Position numbers and translations under genes: made by a program. Below the pieces are notes generated by a model that did not search any database, was not told the DNA's origin, and was given only the letters and a program-made list of their open reading frames with translations. DNA of 64,000 nt from Smithella sp. (GTDB lineage Bacteria > Desulfobacterota > Syntrophia > Syntrophales > Smithellaceae): NCBI GenBank assembly GCA_007244375.1, contig SCVW01000004.1:1-64000 (forward strand), read 5' to 3'. Shown here in pieces: positions 47,078-56,372 of the stretch; position 1 is the first letter of the stretch; each line of letters starts with the position of its first letter.

Positions 47078-47101
47078 AAGGGTGGGTTACATCCCGCCCT
47101 T
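47078..47101 (+). terminator. Hairpin terminator after the FKBP gene
   Basis: AAGGGTGGG (47078-47086) pairs with CCCGCCCTT (47093-47101), with one G-T pair and a 6-base loop. Only a weak T-rich tail follows. Confidence 0.6.
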
Positions 47102-47102
47102 A

Positions 47103-47131
47103 TTGACATACACAGATGATTTTTCTATAGT
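47103..47131 (+). promoter_or_regulatory. Sigma70-type promoter of the MoxR operon
   Basis: TTGACA (47103-47108) and TATAGT (47126-47131) have a 17-bp spacer. They begin directly after the FKBP terminator, 64 bp upstream of the moxR-like ATG. Confidence 0.7.
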
Positions 47132-47194
47132 TACTTACCATAAAAACAAAACCTTATTATTGTCTGTAAAGTTTCAGAAGGAAATAATTTATTT

Positions 47195-48103
47195 ATGGAA
47201 TATTATAACGTTGAGGATGTCCAGTCGAGATTAATTAGGGCCGGATATATTCCCTCTAAAGAAATAGCAACCGTTGTTTTTCTGGCCTATGCAACGCAAA
47301 AGCCGGTTTTGGTCGAAGGACCTGCAGGAGTAGGGAAAACAGAGTTGGCCAAGGCAGTAGCGCGTTCTCTGGATCGGGAACTTATCCGGTTACAGTGTTA
47401 TGAAGGATTGGATGAAGCCAAGGCTCTTTATGAATGGGAATACGCCAAACAGCTTCTTTATACACAAATGGTTAAAGACAGACTCAACGACATCATTTCT
47501 TCCGCCGCTACTTTAACGCAGGCAGTTGATCAGATAGCCGCTCAGGAAGACGCTTTTTTTTCCGATCGGTTCATTCAACACCGTCCGCTTTTGCAGGCTA
47601 TCAGTTCGAAGCGTCCTGTCGTCCTTCTTGTCGATGAAGTGGATAAATCCGATCCGGAGTTTGAAGCGTTTCTTCTGGAACTTTTAAGTGATTTTCAGGT
47701 TTCCATTCCCGAACTGGGCACCCGCAAAGCCATTCAGATTCCTTTTGTACTTCTCACATCCAACAACTTCCGTGATATGAGCGATGCTCTCAAGCGCCGC
47801 TGTATTCATCTCTATATCGATTATCCCGAGCGAAATACGGAAATTTCCATTGTCCGGCTCAAAATTCCGGGGATAGAAGAAAAACTCTGCGCTTCTCTGG
47901 TTGATGCGATTCGCAAAATTCGCACATTTAATTTGAAGAAAAGTCCCAGCATTTCAGAAACCATTGATTGGGCGCAGTCGCTTATCGCACTTCAGATAAC
48001 GGAACTGACACCGGAAGTAATTTCGGAAACACTCAATATTATCTGTAAATATCAGGCTGACATGGAAAAAGTGCGTAAGAGTATTAACAGAGTTTTGCAT
48101 TAG
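47195..48103 (+). CDS. MoxR-family AAA+ ATPase
   Basis: A 302-residue AAA+ ATPase of the MoxR/CoxD type. Walker A is GPAGVGKTE (42-50), Walker B is VVLLVDEVDK, sensor 1 is LLTSNNFRDMSD, and RRCIHLYIDYP carries the arginine finger region. MoxR proteins act with VWA-domain partners as chaperones that insert cofactors into or remodel enzymes. The VWA protein is encoded 12 bp downstream. An insertion near residues 80-125 (a helical coiled segment) is longer than in typical MoxR. Confidence 0.9.
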   Translation: MEYYNVEDVQSRLIRAGYIPSKEIATVVFLAYATQKPVLVEGPAGVGKTELAKAVARSLDRELIRLQCYEGLDEAKALYEWEYAKQLLYTQMVKDRLNDIISSAATLTQAVDQIAAQEDAFFSDRFIQHRPLLQAISSKRPVVLLVDEVDKSDPEFEAFLLELLSDFQVSIPELGTRKAIQIPFVLLTSNNFRDMSDALKRRCIHLYIDYPERNTEISIVRLKIPGIEEKLCASLVDAIRKIRTFNLKKSPSISETIDWAQSLIALQITELTPEVISETLNIICKYQADMEKVRKSINRVLH

Positions 48104-48115
48104 TGTGAGAAATTT

Positions 48116-49495
48116 ATGGTCAAACTCATCCAGCGATTTGCATCCTGCTGTCGCGCGTCAGGAATTCGTATATCGACCTCGGAAGTTCTCGATAGCCTCA
48201 AACAGTTGCAATTGATTAGTCCGACCGATGAGCAACAATTCCGGTCTCTTCTTCGCGCCAATTTTGCCAAAAGTATTAGAGATGTGCAGCAATTCGACCG
48301 TCTCTATCATCTCTTTTTTCATGAAATGCGCATGGATATAGCCGATATTAAACAGGCGGCTTCCTATGCAGATCAAATCAGACAAGCCGCGGAAATTCTC
48401 AAACAGATGCCGCATGACGATCCGGTTTATGAAGCTGTTGTGGACTTTTTGCAGGGAAATCCTATGGCACTTCTTAAGGAAATGCGCCGGCTTCAAACAG
48501 AAGAAGAAGCAGTAATGCTTCGTTTTAATCTCGGTCCTCTGGGCAACCGTCTTAATGTCATGGTTCAGATTAATAAAGCTGCCGATGCAGCCCGTACGCT
48601 GGTTGAGGATAATTATGCAAAAACCGATTCGATAGCCGGGCGCAATCTTGGTGCCTATTTCGAAGAACGTGCGGCAGCTGCGCGTTCCATCCTTGTTTAT
48701 GAACAGCATTCTGGAAATGTCGGTACTAAAAAGACTAAAACGGAAGAGAAGAAAATTAAAGAACTTGGTGAAAAATCGTTTTCTTCCTTAACACGTGAAG
48801 AAATAGAAGAAATGCGAGAGGCTATTGACAAGCTGGTACGTAAATTGAAGAATATTTTCAGCCGTCGCTATTCTGTCCATAACAGAGGAAACATAGATGT
48901 TAAAAAGACTTTGCGTGCCTCGGCAAAGTACAACGGAGTGCCGGTTGATATAAAATATCGCCGCCGGGCAAAGCGCAAAAGCCGGATTATTACTCTGTGC
49001 GATGTTTCCGGATCAGTCTGGGCGGCTGCGCGCTTCATGCTGAATTTGCTTTATGCTCTTCAAGATTGTTTTGACAAGGTTAACAGTTTTGTTTTTATTG
49101 ACCACTTATCGGAGGTAACGTCCATATTCGAAGAAAATGAAATTAATGAGGCGATTAGCTTGGTGTTGCAAAAGTCTGATGTTAATTACAATGCATCAAC
49201 CGATTACGGCGAGACTTTTCGCAATTTCAAAAAAGATTATATGGATCTTCTGACCAAGAAGACAACACTAATTATTGTAGGTGACGGACGCACCAATTAC
49301 ATGAATCCCGAGGATGCAATTCTCGGCCAGATGAGAGAACGCTGCCGACGGGTGATCTGGCTGAATCCGGAACAGGAGAATCTCTGGGGTTCCGGCGACA
49401 GCGAAATAAGGTCTTATACGCCTCACTGTCATGAAGTACGGCAATGCCGGAATATTAATCAATTACTTACTTTCATCGAGGAGATGGTTTTATAA
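48116..49495 (+). CDS. VWA-domain protein, CoxE-like
   Basis: A 459-residue protein of the CoxE-like VWA family. The MIDAS motif is DVSGSVW (about residue 299) with the later NASTDYGET and VGDGRTN metal loops. The first 250 residues are helical and charged, including the KKTKTEEKKIKELGEK linker. With the upstream MoxR ATPase it forms the usual MoxR-VWA chaperone pair; aerobic CO dehydrogenase maturation uses a similar pair. The acyl-CoA-dehydrogenase-like gene starts 1 bp after its stop, suggesting it is the client or partner. Confidence 0.88.
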   Translation: MVKLIQRFASCCRASGIRISTSEVLDSLKQLQLISPTDEQQFRSLLRANFAKSIRDVQQFDRLYHLFFHEMRMDIADIKQAASYADQIRQAAEILKQMPHDDPVYEAVVDFLQGNPMALLKEMRRLQTEEEAVMLRFNLGPLGNRLNVMVQINKAADAARTLVEDNYAKTDSIAGRNLGAYFEERAAAARSILVYEQHSGNVGTKKTKTEEKKIKELGEKSFSSLTREEIEEMREAIDKLVRKLKNIFSRRYSVHNRGNIDVKKTLRASAKYNGVPVDIKYRRRAKRKSRIITLCDVSGSVWAAARFMLNLLYALQDCFDKVNSFVFIDHLSEVTSIFEENEINEAISLVLQKSDVNYNASTDYGETFRNFKKDYMDLLTKKTTLIIVGDGRTNYMNPEDAILGQMRERCRRVIWLNPEQENLWGSGDSEIRSYTPHCHEVRQCRNINQLLTFIEEMVL

Positions 49496-49496
49496 A

Positions 49497-50621
49497 ATGA
49501 ATTCTATTACATCGGAAAAATCTTACAGCTGGATATCCCGCTTTGCCATTGAACATGTCGCTTCGCGTTCTGATTTGCAGACCTTGCAGGAATTTCCCCA
49601 TGACATCTGGCAGAAAATGGGTGAAGCAGATTTTTTTAAGATAGGGATATCGCCCAAATACGGCGGCAGCGGCGGCGGATTCAGACAGCTTACCGAGGCG
49701 GGAGAAGTTTTTGTACGCAGCGGTTATAACATGGGGCTTGCGCTATCGTGGCTATATCAGCAAATTATTGCCATGCGCGTTATATCTGCTTTCGGCAATG
49801 AAAAACAGCGAAAGCAGTATCTGCCGTTGATGGCTCAGGGCAGTTTGATAGTATCCTTTGCCGTTTCCGAGCCGAAACACGGAGCACATCCCAAATTACT
49901 GGCATCTTCGGCAGAACCGGATGGTATTTACTTCAAAATAAATGCCGACAAAATTTACTTAACCAATGCGCCGATAGCCGGACTTTTTATTGTTATCGCT
50001 GTGACAGGTATGGAGAAAGAAAAGAAAAAATTCAGTGCTTTTTTGGTGTCGACCGATAATAATGGTGTTATTGTTAAACCGCAGATGAAATTCGATTTTC
50101 TTAAACCGGCCCTGCACGGCGGAATTAAATTAAATGATTGCCGAGTTCCTGCTTCCGCCATGCTTGGTGAAAAGGACACTGCTTATACGAATATAGTAAT
50201 ACCGTTTAGTGACGCAGAAAGTGTCGTTTTGATGGGTGCCGTAACAGGTGGAATGGGTGCAGAACTTATGGATTTGATCATGGAAAGCGACAGGCGCAAT
50301 ATTCATAAGGATAAGGCATTGCAGAGTGAAGTGGGAGCGTTGGATTCCTTGCTGGAAACTATGCGTGCCATTGCCCGTGATGCCGCTCAAAAACTGGACG
50401 AGCAGGATAGTGCCGCCGTACCTCTTATAGTTACGTTCAAAGAACTGGTCGCGGGCTTTCAGGCAAGGATAACGGCCGCAATTGCCAAGTGGGAAATAAA
50501 AACAAAGGAACGTTATGATGTTCTTCAGACGGACATCAATGTTCTTGGAGCTCTTCAGGAAAAAACACTCCAGGCCAAGCAGGCAAAGCTGGGAGACGAA
50601 CTGCTGCACGGAGCCAGGTAA
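49497..50621 (+). CDS. Acyl-CoA-dehydrogenase-like protein, degenerate C-terminus
   Basis: A 374-residue protein; the ATG at 49497-49499 follows the VWA stop by 1 bp and is preferred to an in-frame ATG at 49431. The N-terminal and middle domains look like acyl-CoA dehydrogenases (KYGGSGGGFRQL, SFAVSEPKHGAHPKLL, NADKIYLTNAPIAGLFIV). The C-terminal helical domain lacks the usual catalytic Glu context and the QxxGGxGY motif, so dehydrogenase activity is doubtful. It belongs to the MoxR-VWA operon and may be their client or a FAD-binding scaffold. Confidence 0.75.
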   Translation: MNSITSEKSYSWISRFAIEHVASRSDLQTLQEFPHDIWQKMGEADFFKIGISPKYGGSGGGFRQLTEAGEVFVRSGYNMGLALSWLYQQIIAMRVISAFGNEKQRKQYLPLMAQGSLIVSFAVSEPKHGAHPKLLASSAEPDGIYFKINADKIYLTNAPIAGLFIVIAVTGMEKEKKKFSAFLVSTDNNGVIVKPQMKFDFLKPALHGGIKLNDCRVPASAMLGEKDTAYTNIVIPFSDAESVVLMGAVTGGMGAELMDLIMESDRRNIHKDKALQSEVGALDSLLETMRAIARDAAQKLDEQDSAAVPLIVTFKELVAGFQARITAAIAKWEIKTKERYDVLQTDINVLGALQEKTLQAKQAKLGDELLHGAR

Positions 50622-50656
50622 AAAATCAGGTTAGGAAATACAAAATAAAGATTTTT

Positions 50657-50917
50657 TTATTTGATTTCGTCGAGCCACTTTATCATGGATTTATTGAGAA
50701 TGAGGCTTTCTTTCTTCTCTGTGATTTTGGTAGACAATTTAAAAGATTGTATCTGTTCCGGATAAGTAATATCTGCATCATTTAATGATATAAAGTGTTC
50801 ATTAGGATTTTTAATTATGTCAAAGAGTTTTTGACCCGCAAGAACATTAATAGAACATTTTATGGAAGTGCCATCAGTACAAATAATAGCTACTTGCTTT
50901 TTCTGTATCTCTATCAT
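50657..50917 (-). CDS. Hypothetical protein (86 aa)
   Basis: An 86-residue minus-strand gene with an excellent AGGAGG site before the ATG. The protein begins MIEIQKKQVAIICTDGTSIK and has a beta-rich first half and LILNKSMIKWLDEI at the end. There are no cysteine clusters or membrane segments apart from a modest hydrophobic run. I recognise no family. It is convergent with the MoxR operon. Confidence 0.6.
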   Translation of the reverse strand: MIEIQKKQVAIICTDGTSIKCSINVLAGQKLFDIIKNPNEHFISLNDADITYPEQIQSFKLSTKITEKKESLILNKSMIKWLDEIK

Positions 50918-51157
50918 GCTAATTACCTCCTCCTTGCCATAAGCGAATTTATTAATCAGTTGTCTTTGATAAATCTTGTTAAAATTTGGAGAAAATAAAA
51001 TACTTCATAATTTTTTTCTACTATAGAAGCAAATTAAGTCTATTTCAAGAAAATTGTTATGGAAATTTTTATTCGCCGAGAAAAATAAATCAATGAAAAT
51101 AGTAAAGATGAAAGTTAGAATAATATAGCGTTATACGTCGATTCATTTTTAAACAGT

Positions 51158-51202
51158 GCAACCCCGGCGTATTACTAATCATTAGGTATACGCCGGGGTT
51201 GC
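51158..51202. repeat. 45-nt near-perfect palindrome
   Basis: GCAACCCCGGCGTAT (51158-51172) pairs with ATACGCCGGGGTTGC (51188-51202), a perfect 15-bp stem. The loop itself contains CTAAT/ATTAG. No T-run follows. It could be a strong bidirectional terminator or a protein-binding site. Confidence 0.7.
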
Positions 51203-51314
51203 TGCAGAACTAATGCTTCCGGAAGGGGGGATGGGAATGGACAGCATTAGTGTAGATATTGCTATATCCTCAGAGCTTATATGAAATTGTTCACAGCCTC
51301 TTTATTGTGAGACT

Positions 51315-51433
51315 CAAATTTCAAAAACGAAGTGTATTGAAATTTGCAAGTCGAATCCCGATTTTATCGGGACAAAGCGGAGGGTATAATACTCCGCCCC
51401 TTGGGGCGGAATTAGTGTCCAGGGCTGCCCTGG
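51315..51433. terminator. Array of four stem-loops after the activator gene
   Basis: Perfect stems are CAAATTTCAA/TTGAAATTTG (51315-51346), TCCCGAT/ATCGGGA (51356-51372), TCCGCCCC/GGGGCGGA (51393-51410) and CCAGGG/CCCTGG (51419-51433). They are within 165 bp of the activator stop codon and would fold at the 3' end of its transcript. Confidence 0.6.
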
Positions 51434-51478
51434 GGTTCATACCCGTGATTTTCCTCCAAGATAACCTAATAGCAAATA

Positions 51479-52270
51479 TTATTGACGACGCCTTGCAAAA
51501 ACGGCAGCACCCAGGGCGCCGATTATTTGAGGGTCAACAGCTAGAGGAGTTACTTCAATATTGATCACTTTGGCGAGTGCTTTCATCAACCCCTTGTTTT
51601 TGGCGCATCCACCGGTTACGGTTACCTCGGGACGTATACCGATACGTTTAAGCAAAGTAAAGCAGCGTTTGGAAACGGCCATCTGAATGCCAGCCGCAAT
51701 GTCTTCGGGTGGATTGCGGCGTGCCAGAAGGCTGATCACTTCACTTTCAGCAAAAACACTGCACTGGGCTGTAACCGGAATGACCTTTTTAGCTTTTAAA
51801 GAAAGGGATGAGAACTCATCCAAATCCATGCGGAAGATACGGCTCATGGCTTCGAAGAAGCGGCCGGTTCCGGCTGCACACTTGTCGTTCATAGCAAACT
51901 CCAGTACGGCGCCGTCGTTATCGATAGAAATGGTTTTAACATCCTGTCCGCCGATATCAACAATTGTCTTGATTGTCGGGGAACAGAAAAAGGTTCCCAT
52001 TGCATGGCAACTGATTTCCGAAATATTTTCATTGGCAAAAGCCACTTCATTACGGCCGTAACCAGTGCCCACAAGGTAGGCCAGGTTCTTATAGCCGCCA
52101 AGATCCGGTACCTGGGCACAGGCCTTTTCCAGTGCCTGTATGGAAGTAACTTCCGGATCTATCTCGCTGGGTACTATCATGCTGGCAACCATGTTGCCGT
52201 TTTCGTCCAGTATTACCGCTTTGCCTGTGGTGGAGCCTACATCACATCCACCAAAATATTTTTTAGTCAT
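51479..52270 (-). CDS. HgdC/BcrA-type activator ATPase
   Basis: A 263-residue ASKHA-fold ATPase of the BcrA/BadF/HgdC family. It carries GGCDVGSTTGKAV, VGTGYGRNE, VDIGGQDVK and the two cluster cysteines Cys131 (NDKCAAGTGRF) and Cys170 (AQCSVFAESE), which bind one [4Fe-4S] per dimer. ATP hydrolysis drives electrons onto the partner dehydratase or reductase at very low potential. The partners are likely the two HgdB-type proteins encoded upstream at 53663-56340. A good GGGAGA ribosome site precedes the ATG. Confidence 0.92.
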   Translation of the reverse strand: MTKKYFGGCDVGSTTGKAVILDENGNMVASMIVPSEIDPEVTSIQALEKACAQVPDLGGYKNLAYLVGTGYGRNEVAFANENISEISCHAMGTFFCSPTIKTIVDIGGQDVKTISIDNDGAVLEFAMNDKCAAGTGRFFEAMSRIFRMDLDEFSSLSLKAKKVIPVTAQCSVFAESEVISLLARRNPPEDIAAGIQMAVSKRCFTLLKRIGIRPEVTVTGGCAKNKGLMKALAKVINIEVTPLAVDPQIIGALGAAVFARRRQ

Positions 52271-52312
52271 TTTTATTGTTCTCCCTGTTATTATAAAATT
52301 ATCTTGTCGTAT

Positions 52313-53623
52313 TTATAGCTCCAGCATCCAACCCTTACCCTGCATTCGGGCAATGCCTCTTGCAGAAGATAAAAATACCGATCTGAAAATATTGCTCATA
52401 AGGGTCTGCCTGACCGGATTCAACTTCAGAAATGCCCCGACAAATGTTCTCATATAATTTTGGGTGATACTCTGGGGATTGTCAAACAACTGATTCTGTA
52501 GAGTGCCGCGCTCGAGTGCTGCCAGCATGATTATCTCAAAGAGAGATTCAGGATGCAGAACCTTACTCTTTCTTGGTATCATTTTCATTGCCTTGAAGGA
52601 ACATCGGGCAATACATACTCCACAGCCCACGCATATATCAGTATTCAGTTTACATGTTTTCTTTTTTTTGTTTTGGGGATCATTTGCCGATTCCAGACTT
52701 AAGGCATTTACCGGGCATACTTTGACGCATTTGCCGCAGCCGGTGCATTTGTCCGCGTCAATTTTGGAAATGAAATTGGAAGTAACGACACAATTCTGAT
52801 ATCCGTACTTGGTCAATCCGCCCAAGAAGTTACAACAACACTTGCAACAGTGACAGATAGCCACAGGATTCTTTTTAGTGTTCACGGCACAAAATACGAG
52901 ACCATGTTCTTTCGATCGGGCAAAATTTTCCAACATTTCTGCTTTCGTGACTTTCCGTGCCAGATTGTTCCTGATGCCATACTCCGCACCGATTCCTAAA
53001 AGGCTGCAACAATCCGTCGGCGCATCGCACCCGCCGGTTCCGGAATGAAGTTTTTCATTTCTGCAGGAACACAATCCGATAGCGAATTTATCAGTGTTTT
53101 CAATGAGCGACGAGGCCTTTTCGTAATCAAAAAATTCCGTGTGACTGCTATCGGTAACGGATTCTTCAACGGGAATGACGCGAAGCGCTGAAACCCTTTC
53201 ATTGTTTGAAAAATTTGCTGCATGTACGGAGCCGAAGTATTCGTGAAATAGTTCAGCCATTTTCTTTTTGTTAACATTTTTGTCTGTTCTCATCATGGTG
53301 AATTCGAAAATCCCTATGGCTATAGGCCAGGGCAAATAGTAGTACTGGCTATGCTCTTCATTCCACATATCCATGACTAATCCTTTTTTGCATAAGCTTT
53401 CCAAGATGTTTTGCAGGCGTGTTTTCTCGATTTTGGTGATTTGGGAGATTCTTTCCAAAGTCGCTAGAGTGTAAGGCATTTTTACCACCACATCAGCCTC
53501 ATCAGTGGTATAAAGTTCCTTCAGTATGCTGTGCCAGGTTTCATTCCATGGTGCTTTCACATGAAGGTTGTCTATTTTTTCTCCCAGCTTACGATATATA
53601 TGGCCTTGATCGGTAATATGCAT
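52313..53623 (-). CDS. Ferredoxin-type 4Fe-4S protein with Cys-rich motif
   Basis: A 436-residue protein. Two ferredoxin clusters are visible: CTGCGKCVKVCPVNAL and CVGCGVCIARC. Before them is CHCCKCCCNFLGG, a run of cysteines that could bind another cluster. The first 90 residues resemble a winged helix (YTLATLERISQITKIEKTRLQ). I use the ATG at 53621-53623 because AGGAG lies 6 bp upstream; the ATG at 53627-53629 is too close to it. It would pass electrons to the activator ATPase encoded next, or sense redox state. Location is cytoplasmic. Confidence 0.82.
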   Translation of the reverse strand: MHITDQGHIYRKLGEKIDNLHVKAPWNETWHSILKELYTTDEADVVVKMPYTLATLERISQITKIEKTRLQNILESLCKKGLVMDMWNEEHSQYYYLPWPIAIGIFEFTMMRTDKNVNKKKMAELFHEYFGSVHAANFSNNERVSALRVIPVEESVTDSSHTEFFDYEKASSLIENTDKFAIGLCSCRNEKLHSGTGGCDAPTDCCSLLGIGAEYGIRNNLARKVTKAEMLENFARSKEHGLVFCAVNTKKNPVAICHCCKCCCNFLGGLTKYGYQNCVVTSNFISKIDADKCTGCGKCVKVCPVNALSLESANDPQNKKKKTCKLNTDICVGCGVCIARCSFKAMKMIPRKSKVLHPESLFEIIMLAALERGTLQNQLFDNPQSITQNYMRTFVGAFLKLNPVRQTLMSNIFRSVFLSSARGIARMQGKGWMLEL

Positions 53624-53662
53624 GTGCATCTCCTGTATTGAGCAAACAAAGTAAAATCTTAT

Positions 53663-55183
53663 TTATTGATCAATGCGTTTGGCCTTCATGACGTTTTCCA
53701 TGAAAAATTCAGCCTGCCTAATCATGTTATCATGAGATACAATCCGCTCATCGGACAGATCATAATCCAGTATAAGCAGGGGAATACCCTTGGCGCGGCA
53801 CTGCTCGCGTAATATGCCGTTCATAGCCTGACCGCCTTTACAACCAAGATGGTTAGAAACCCAGACCATATCGAGATCGAATTGCTTGACCATACGGAAA
53901 ATATCATCAAGGTAGTTTTCAGCCGGGCCCCGAGTATGGCGCACCATGGGACCCTGCATGATAGTCTTGCCCCAACTTTTTATCATGGTTTCGGGTGAAG
54001 TTGTATCAATTGGTTCATGATGATTATAAGTCATGCTGTCGTTAATAAGGACGACACCATAGGTGCTTTCGGCCCAGTTAAAAATGTCACTGAAATGCAG
54101 AAAAGGTGGGTTCCAAAGTATAGCTCTATAACGTTCATTCTTGGTGGCGGGAATATTATTTTCAAGGTTTTTACGAGCCATTTTTACGAGTTTTTCGTAG
54201 TGTCGAATCGAAGTCGGATTTCCGGCGGAGACATTAAAATGCCACAGATGACTCAACCATACTGCTGCGCCGGCCAGAGGAGTCGGTTTGACCCTGCTCA
54301 TTTCCCATAACTCCATCTCCAGTTCCAGCATGCGGTTGCGGCCCTCGAAAATCTTACGCATGCGATCCCAGTCCATGCGATTTGGTGTGTGTTCTTCCAG
54401 AAAATTTATCATGCCCATTACGTCTTTGGCAAAAAGTTGCTCCGCACGTTCGTTGTAGAAATTATAAGGCGTATCGAGCCGGTAGGTAGGAATGTTGCCG
54501 TACGCCCGCTGAATAAAGGCATAGGATGCCGCTCCGGCATCACAGGGTAAATTGGAGCTCACCATGGCTATGCCTTTGGGTGTTTGACCCTTGATGACCA
54601 TGCCCACTGTTGCCTTGGGCAGGCTACAGGCATCGGGATTCATACCCGAGTTTTCGGCCTCATCGATGTATTGTAGGCTGGCATCGGATACTAAAAGGGG
54701 AAGGACAATGCCCCAGAGTTCCAGCATGTAACAGTTCAAACCCATACCGCGTGCGATATCGTAAGGAACAAGGTCCTCGAAAATAACCAGATTTTCAGCA
54801 TCAAACAGCATGTTTCGCAGTTCGTTAATGACGCCTAAGGCTACAGTATGGACCGTCATGCAAAGCGTGTCATGATAAACACCGGTCTTATCGCGTGCCA
54901 CACGATTGGAAAGTCCGTTGACGCGAAGAAGTATTAGTATCCATGGATGTTTGATAAGGGCGCGGGTGAATCCGATGGGGCCAAGCTTAACAATTGATTG
55001 TCCGATCCAATATAAGATTGCCGCCCAGTTCATGATCCAGTATTTCGTTAAAATCAGAGCCTCCCGGGGACGTGGTGCACTGAAATAATATCCGACGAGA
55101 GATCTTTTTAGAAAACCTTTCGTCAATTCCGGCAGACGCATGATTGTATTTTTGGTATTGTCAAAAACAGTATTGAGCTTCAC
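53663..55183 (-). CDS. HgdB/BcrC-type subunit of a 2-hydroxyacyl-CoA dehydratase/reductase
   Basis: A 506-residue member of the 2-hydroxyglutaryl-CoA dehydratase D-component family (HgdA/HgdB, BcrB/BcrC). It carries the family C-terminal block VWVSNHLGCKGGQAMN, and other conserved cysteines (for example in LNCYMLELWG and SNLPCDAGAAS) are candidate cluster ligands. It is longer than most HgdB proteins (about 380-430). The start is GTG with an AGGAGG site 5 bp upstream. Paired with the 378-residue subunit immediately upstream it may form a heterodimer. The substrate (a 2-hydroxyacyl-CoA, an aromatic CoA or neither) cannot be told. Confidence 0.8.
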   Translation of the reverse strand: MKLNTVFDNTKNTIMRLPELTKGFLKRSLVGYYFSAPRPREALILTKYWIMNWAAILYWIGQSIVKLGPIGFTRALIKHPWILILLRVNGLSNRVARDKTGVYHDTLCMTVHTVALGVINELRNMLFDAENLVIFEDLVPYDIARGMGLNCYMLELWGIVLPLLVSDASLQYIDEAENSGMNPDACSLPKATVGMVIKGQTPKGIAMVSSNLPCDAGAASYAFIQRAYGNIPTYRLDTPYNFYNERAEQLFAKDVMGMINFLEEHTPNRMDWDRMRKIFEGRNRMLELEMELWEMSRVKPTPLAGAAVWLSHLWHFNVSAGNPTSIRHYEKLVKMARKNLENNIPATKNERYRAILWNPPFLHFSDIFNWAESTYGVVLINDSMTYNHHEPIDTTSPETMIKSWGKTIMQGPMVRHTRGPAENYLDDIFRMVKQFDLDMVWVSNHLGCKGGQAMNGILREQCRAKGIPLLILDYDLSDERIVSHDNMIRQAEFFMENVMKAKRIDQ

Positions 55184-55203
55184 GTAAGCCTCCTATGAAT
55201 CCA

Positions 55204-56340
55204 TTATTTGCCCATGCTTTCAATAAACGCTTGTACACGTGTACGAAGCTGACCTTCTCCGCCGAGGCAATATTCGCGCTCCAGTCTGAGTACCGGTATA
55301 CCGTTATCGCGCAATGCCGATACCAGCGGCATTGCATCTACTCCCCATAGATCGCAGAATTTAATGATTTCGAGCACTACACCGTCTGCATTATATTCTT
55401 TGACAGTGTCAATGATGGTATTCAGCCGGCGGTCGAAGTCCTCCATCATGCGCGGGCAAAGTGTCTTGGCAAAGGTATATTCAGCTAATATTTTGTACGG
55501 ACTGTCGTTATTGATATCTATAGTTTTGAATCCAGGGATTGTTCCGGTGCAGAAACGGTCTGCCACAACCACGCACCCCTGCGATTCAATTACCCTGATA
55601 AATTCCGGATCATGCAGATGACCGCCCACTAACATCAGGCGTGCCCTAGAGTTCTTTATTCCTTCACGCTGTTCAATCTCTTTTTTAAAATCGAGAATAT
55701 AAGGAAGAATCAGATCTTTGGGCGATGCTAAAGAGGCCATGACGATCTGGTGAAATTCAGCACCGTTGATAGGTGGATTCGGTTTCTTGCGCAGATCGCC
55801 TATCGATTGTACAACGCTGGCAAAATCATTCCACTGTTCCATGGCTTTTCTAAGCGATACATCACTCATGTCTGCGCCGAAATGATGAGCCAGCTTATCC
55901 GCCAGCATCTGCAGTTCTTCCGTCATCCACAAGAGTGTGTCATTGTTTACTTTGCGTGGTACATCCAGGATATGGTTAAAATCAGGCTTTTGGAGGTACT
56001 CCAGGTTATCATAAAGCCGCTGCATATGGGCGCATGAAGGTACGAATACCCATCCCTTCAGAAGGTCATAGCGTCCATCCATCGCAAATTCCAGCAAGCC
56101 GCGGGTATAACTGCAGACAAAGCAAGACAAATAATTGTCTGCAAGTTCGGTGCCGGCCAAGCCGGGTGCATGCAGACGCAACGGGAAAAGTTTATCTGCC
56201 ATGAGCAAAGCCTCGGGCACGAAAGAACAGGAATACCCGATAGGTATGCGTCCGCTTTCTACCGCCTGCTCTACCAAGCGGTTTTGCGGACTTTCCAGAA
56301 GTTCTTCAAATACCTTTATGGTTTTGCTTGGTATTGCCAT
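55204..56340 (-). CDS. HgdB-type 2-hydroxyacyl-CoA dehydratase family subunit
   Basis: A 378-residue HgdB-family protein of ordinary length. Candidate [4Fe-4S] ligands are Cys38 (GYSCSF), Cys73/Cys76 (LSCFVCSYTRG) and Cys103 (VPSCAHMQR), with KFCDLWGVD and ERE(Y)CLGGEGQLRTR near the C-terminus, typical of the family. It stands 20 bp upstream of the 506-residue subunit gene, and the start has a perfect AGGAGG site. It probably forms the cluster-bearing core reduced by the activator ATPase. Confidence 0.87.
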   Translation of the reverse strand: MAIPSKTIKVFEELLESPQNRLVEQAVESGRIPIGYSCSFVPEALLMADKLFPLRLHAPGLAGTELADNYLSCFVCSYTRGLLEFAMDGRYDLLKGWVFVPSCAHMQRLYDNLEYLQKPDFNHILDVPRKVNNDTLLWMTEELQMLADKLAHHFGADMSDVSLRKAMEQWNDFASVVQSIGDLRKKPNPPINGAEFHQIVMASLASPKDLILPYILDFKKEIEQREGIKNSRARLMLVGGHLHDPEFIRVIESQGCVVVADRFCTGTIPGFKTIDINNDSPYKILAEYTFAKTLCPRMMEDFDRRLNTIIDTVKEYNADGVVLEIIKFCDLWGVDAMPLVSALRDNGIPVLRLEREYCLGGEGQLRTRVQAFIESMGK

Positions 56341-56372
56341 ACTAATTTCCTCCTTCGTTCACGTCTATTCCA

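Larger units (their letters stand above)
50918..51478. other. Intergenic region with clustered hairpins
   Basis: 561 bp without a gene. A large 45-nt palindrome lies at 51158-51202, and four more perfect stem-loops stand at 51315-51346, 51356-51372, 51393-51410 and 51419-51433. The left part is AT-rich and would hold the promoter of the 86-residue gene. The right part would be the 3' region of the minus-strand activator operon. Confidence 0.6.
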
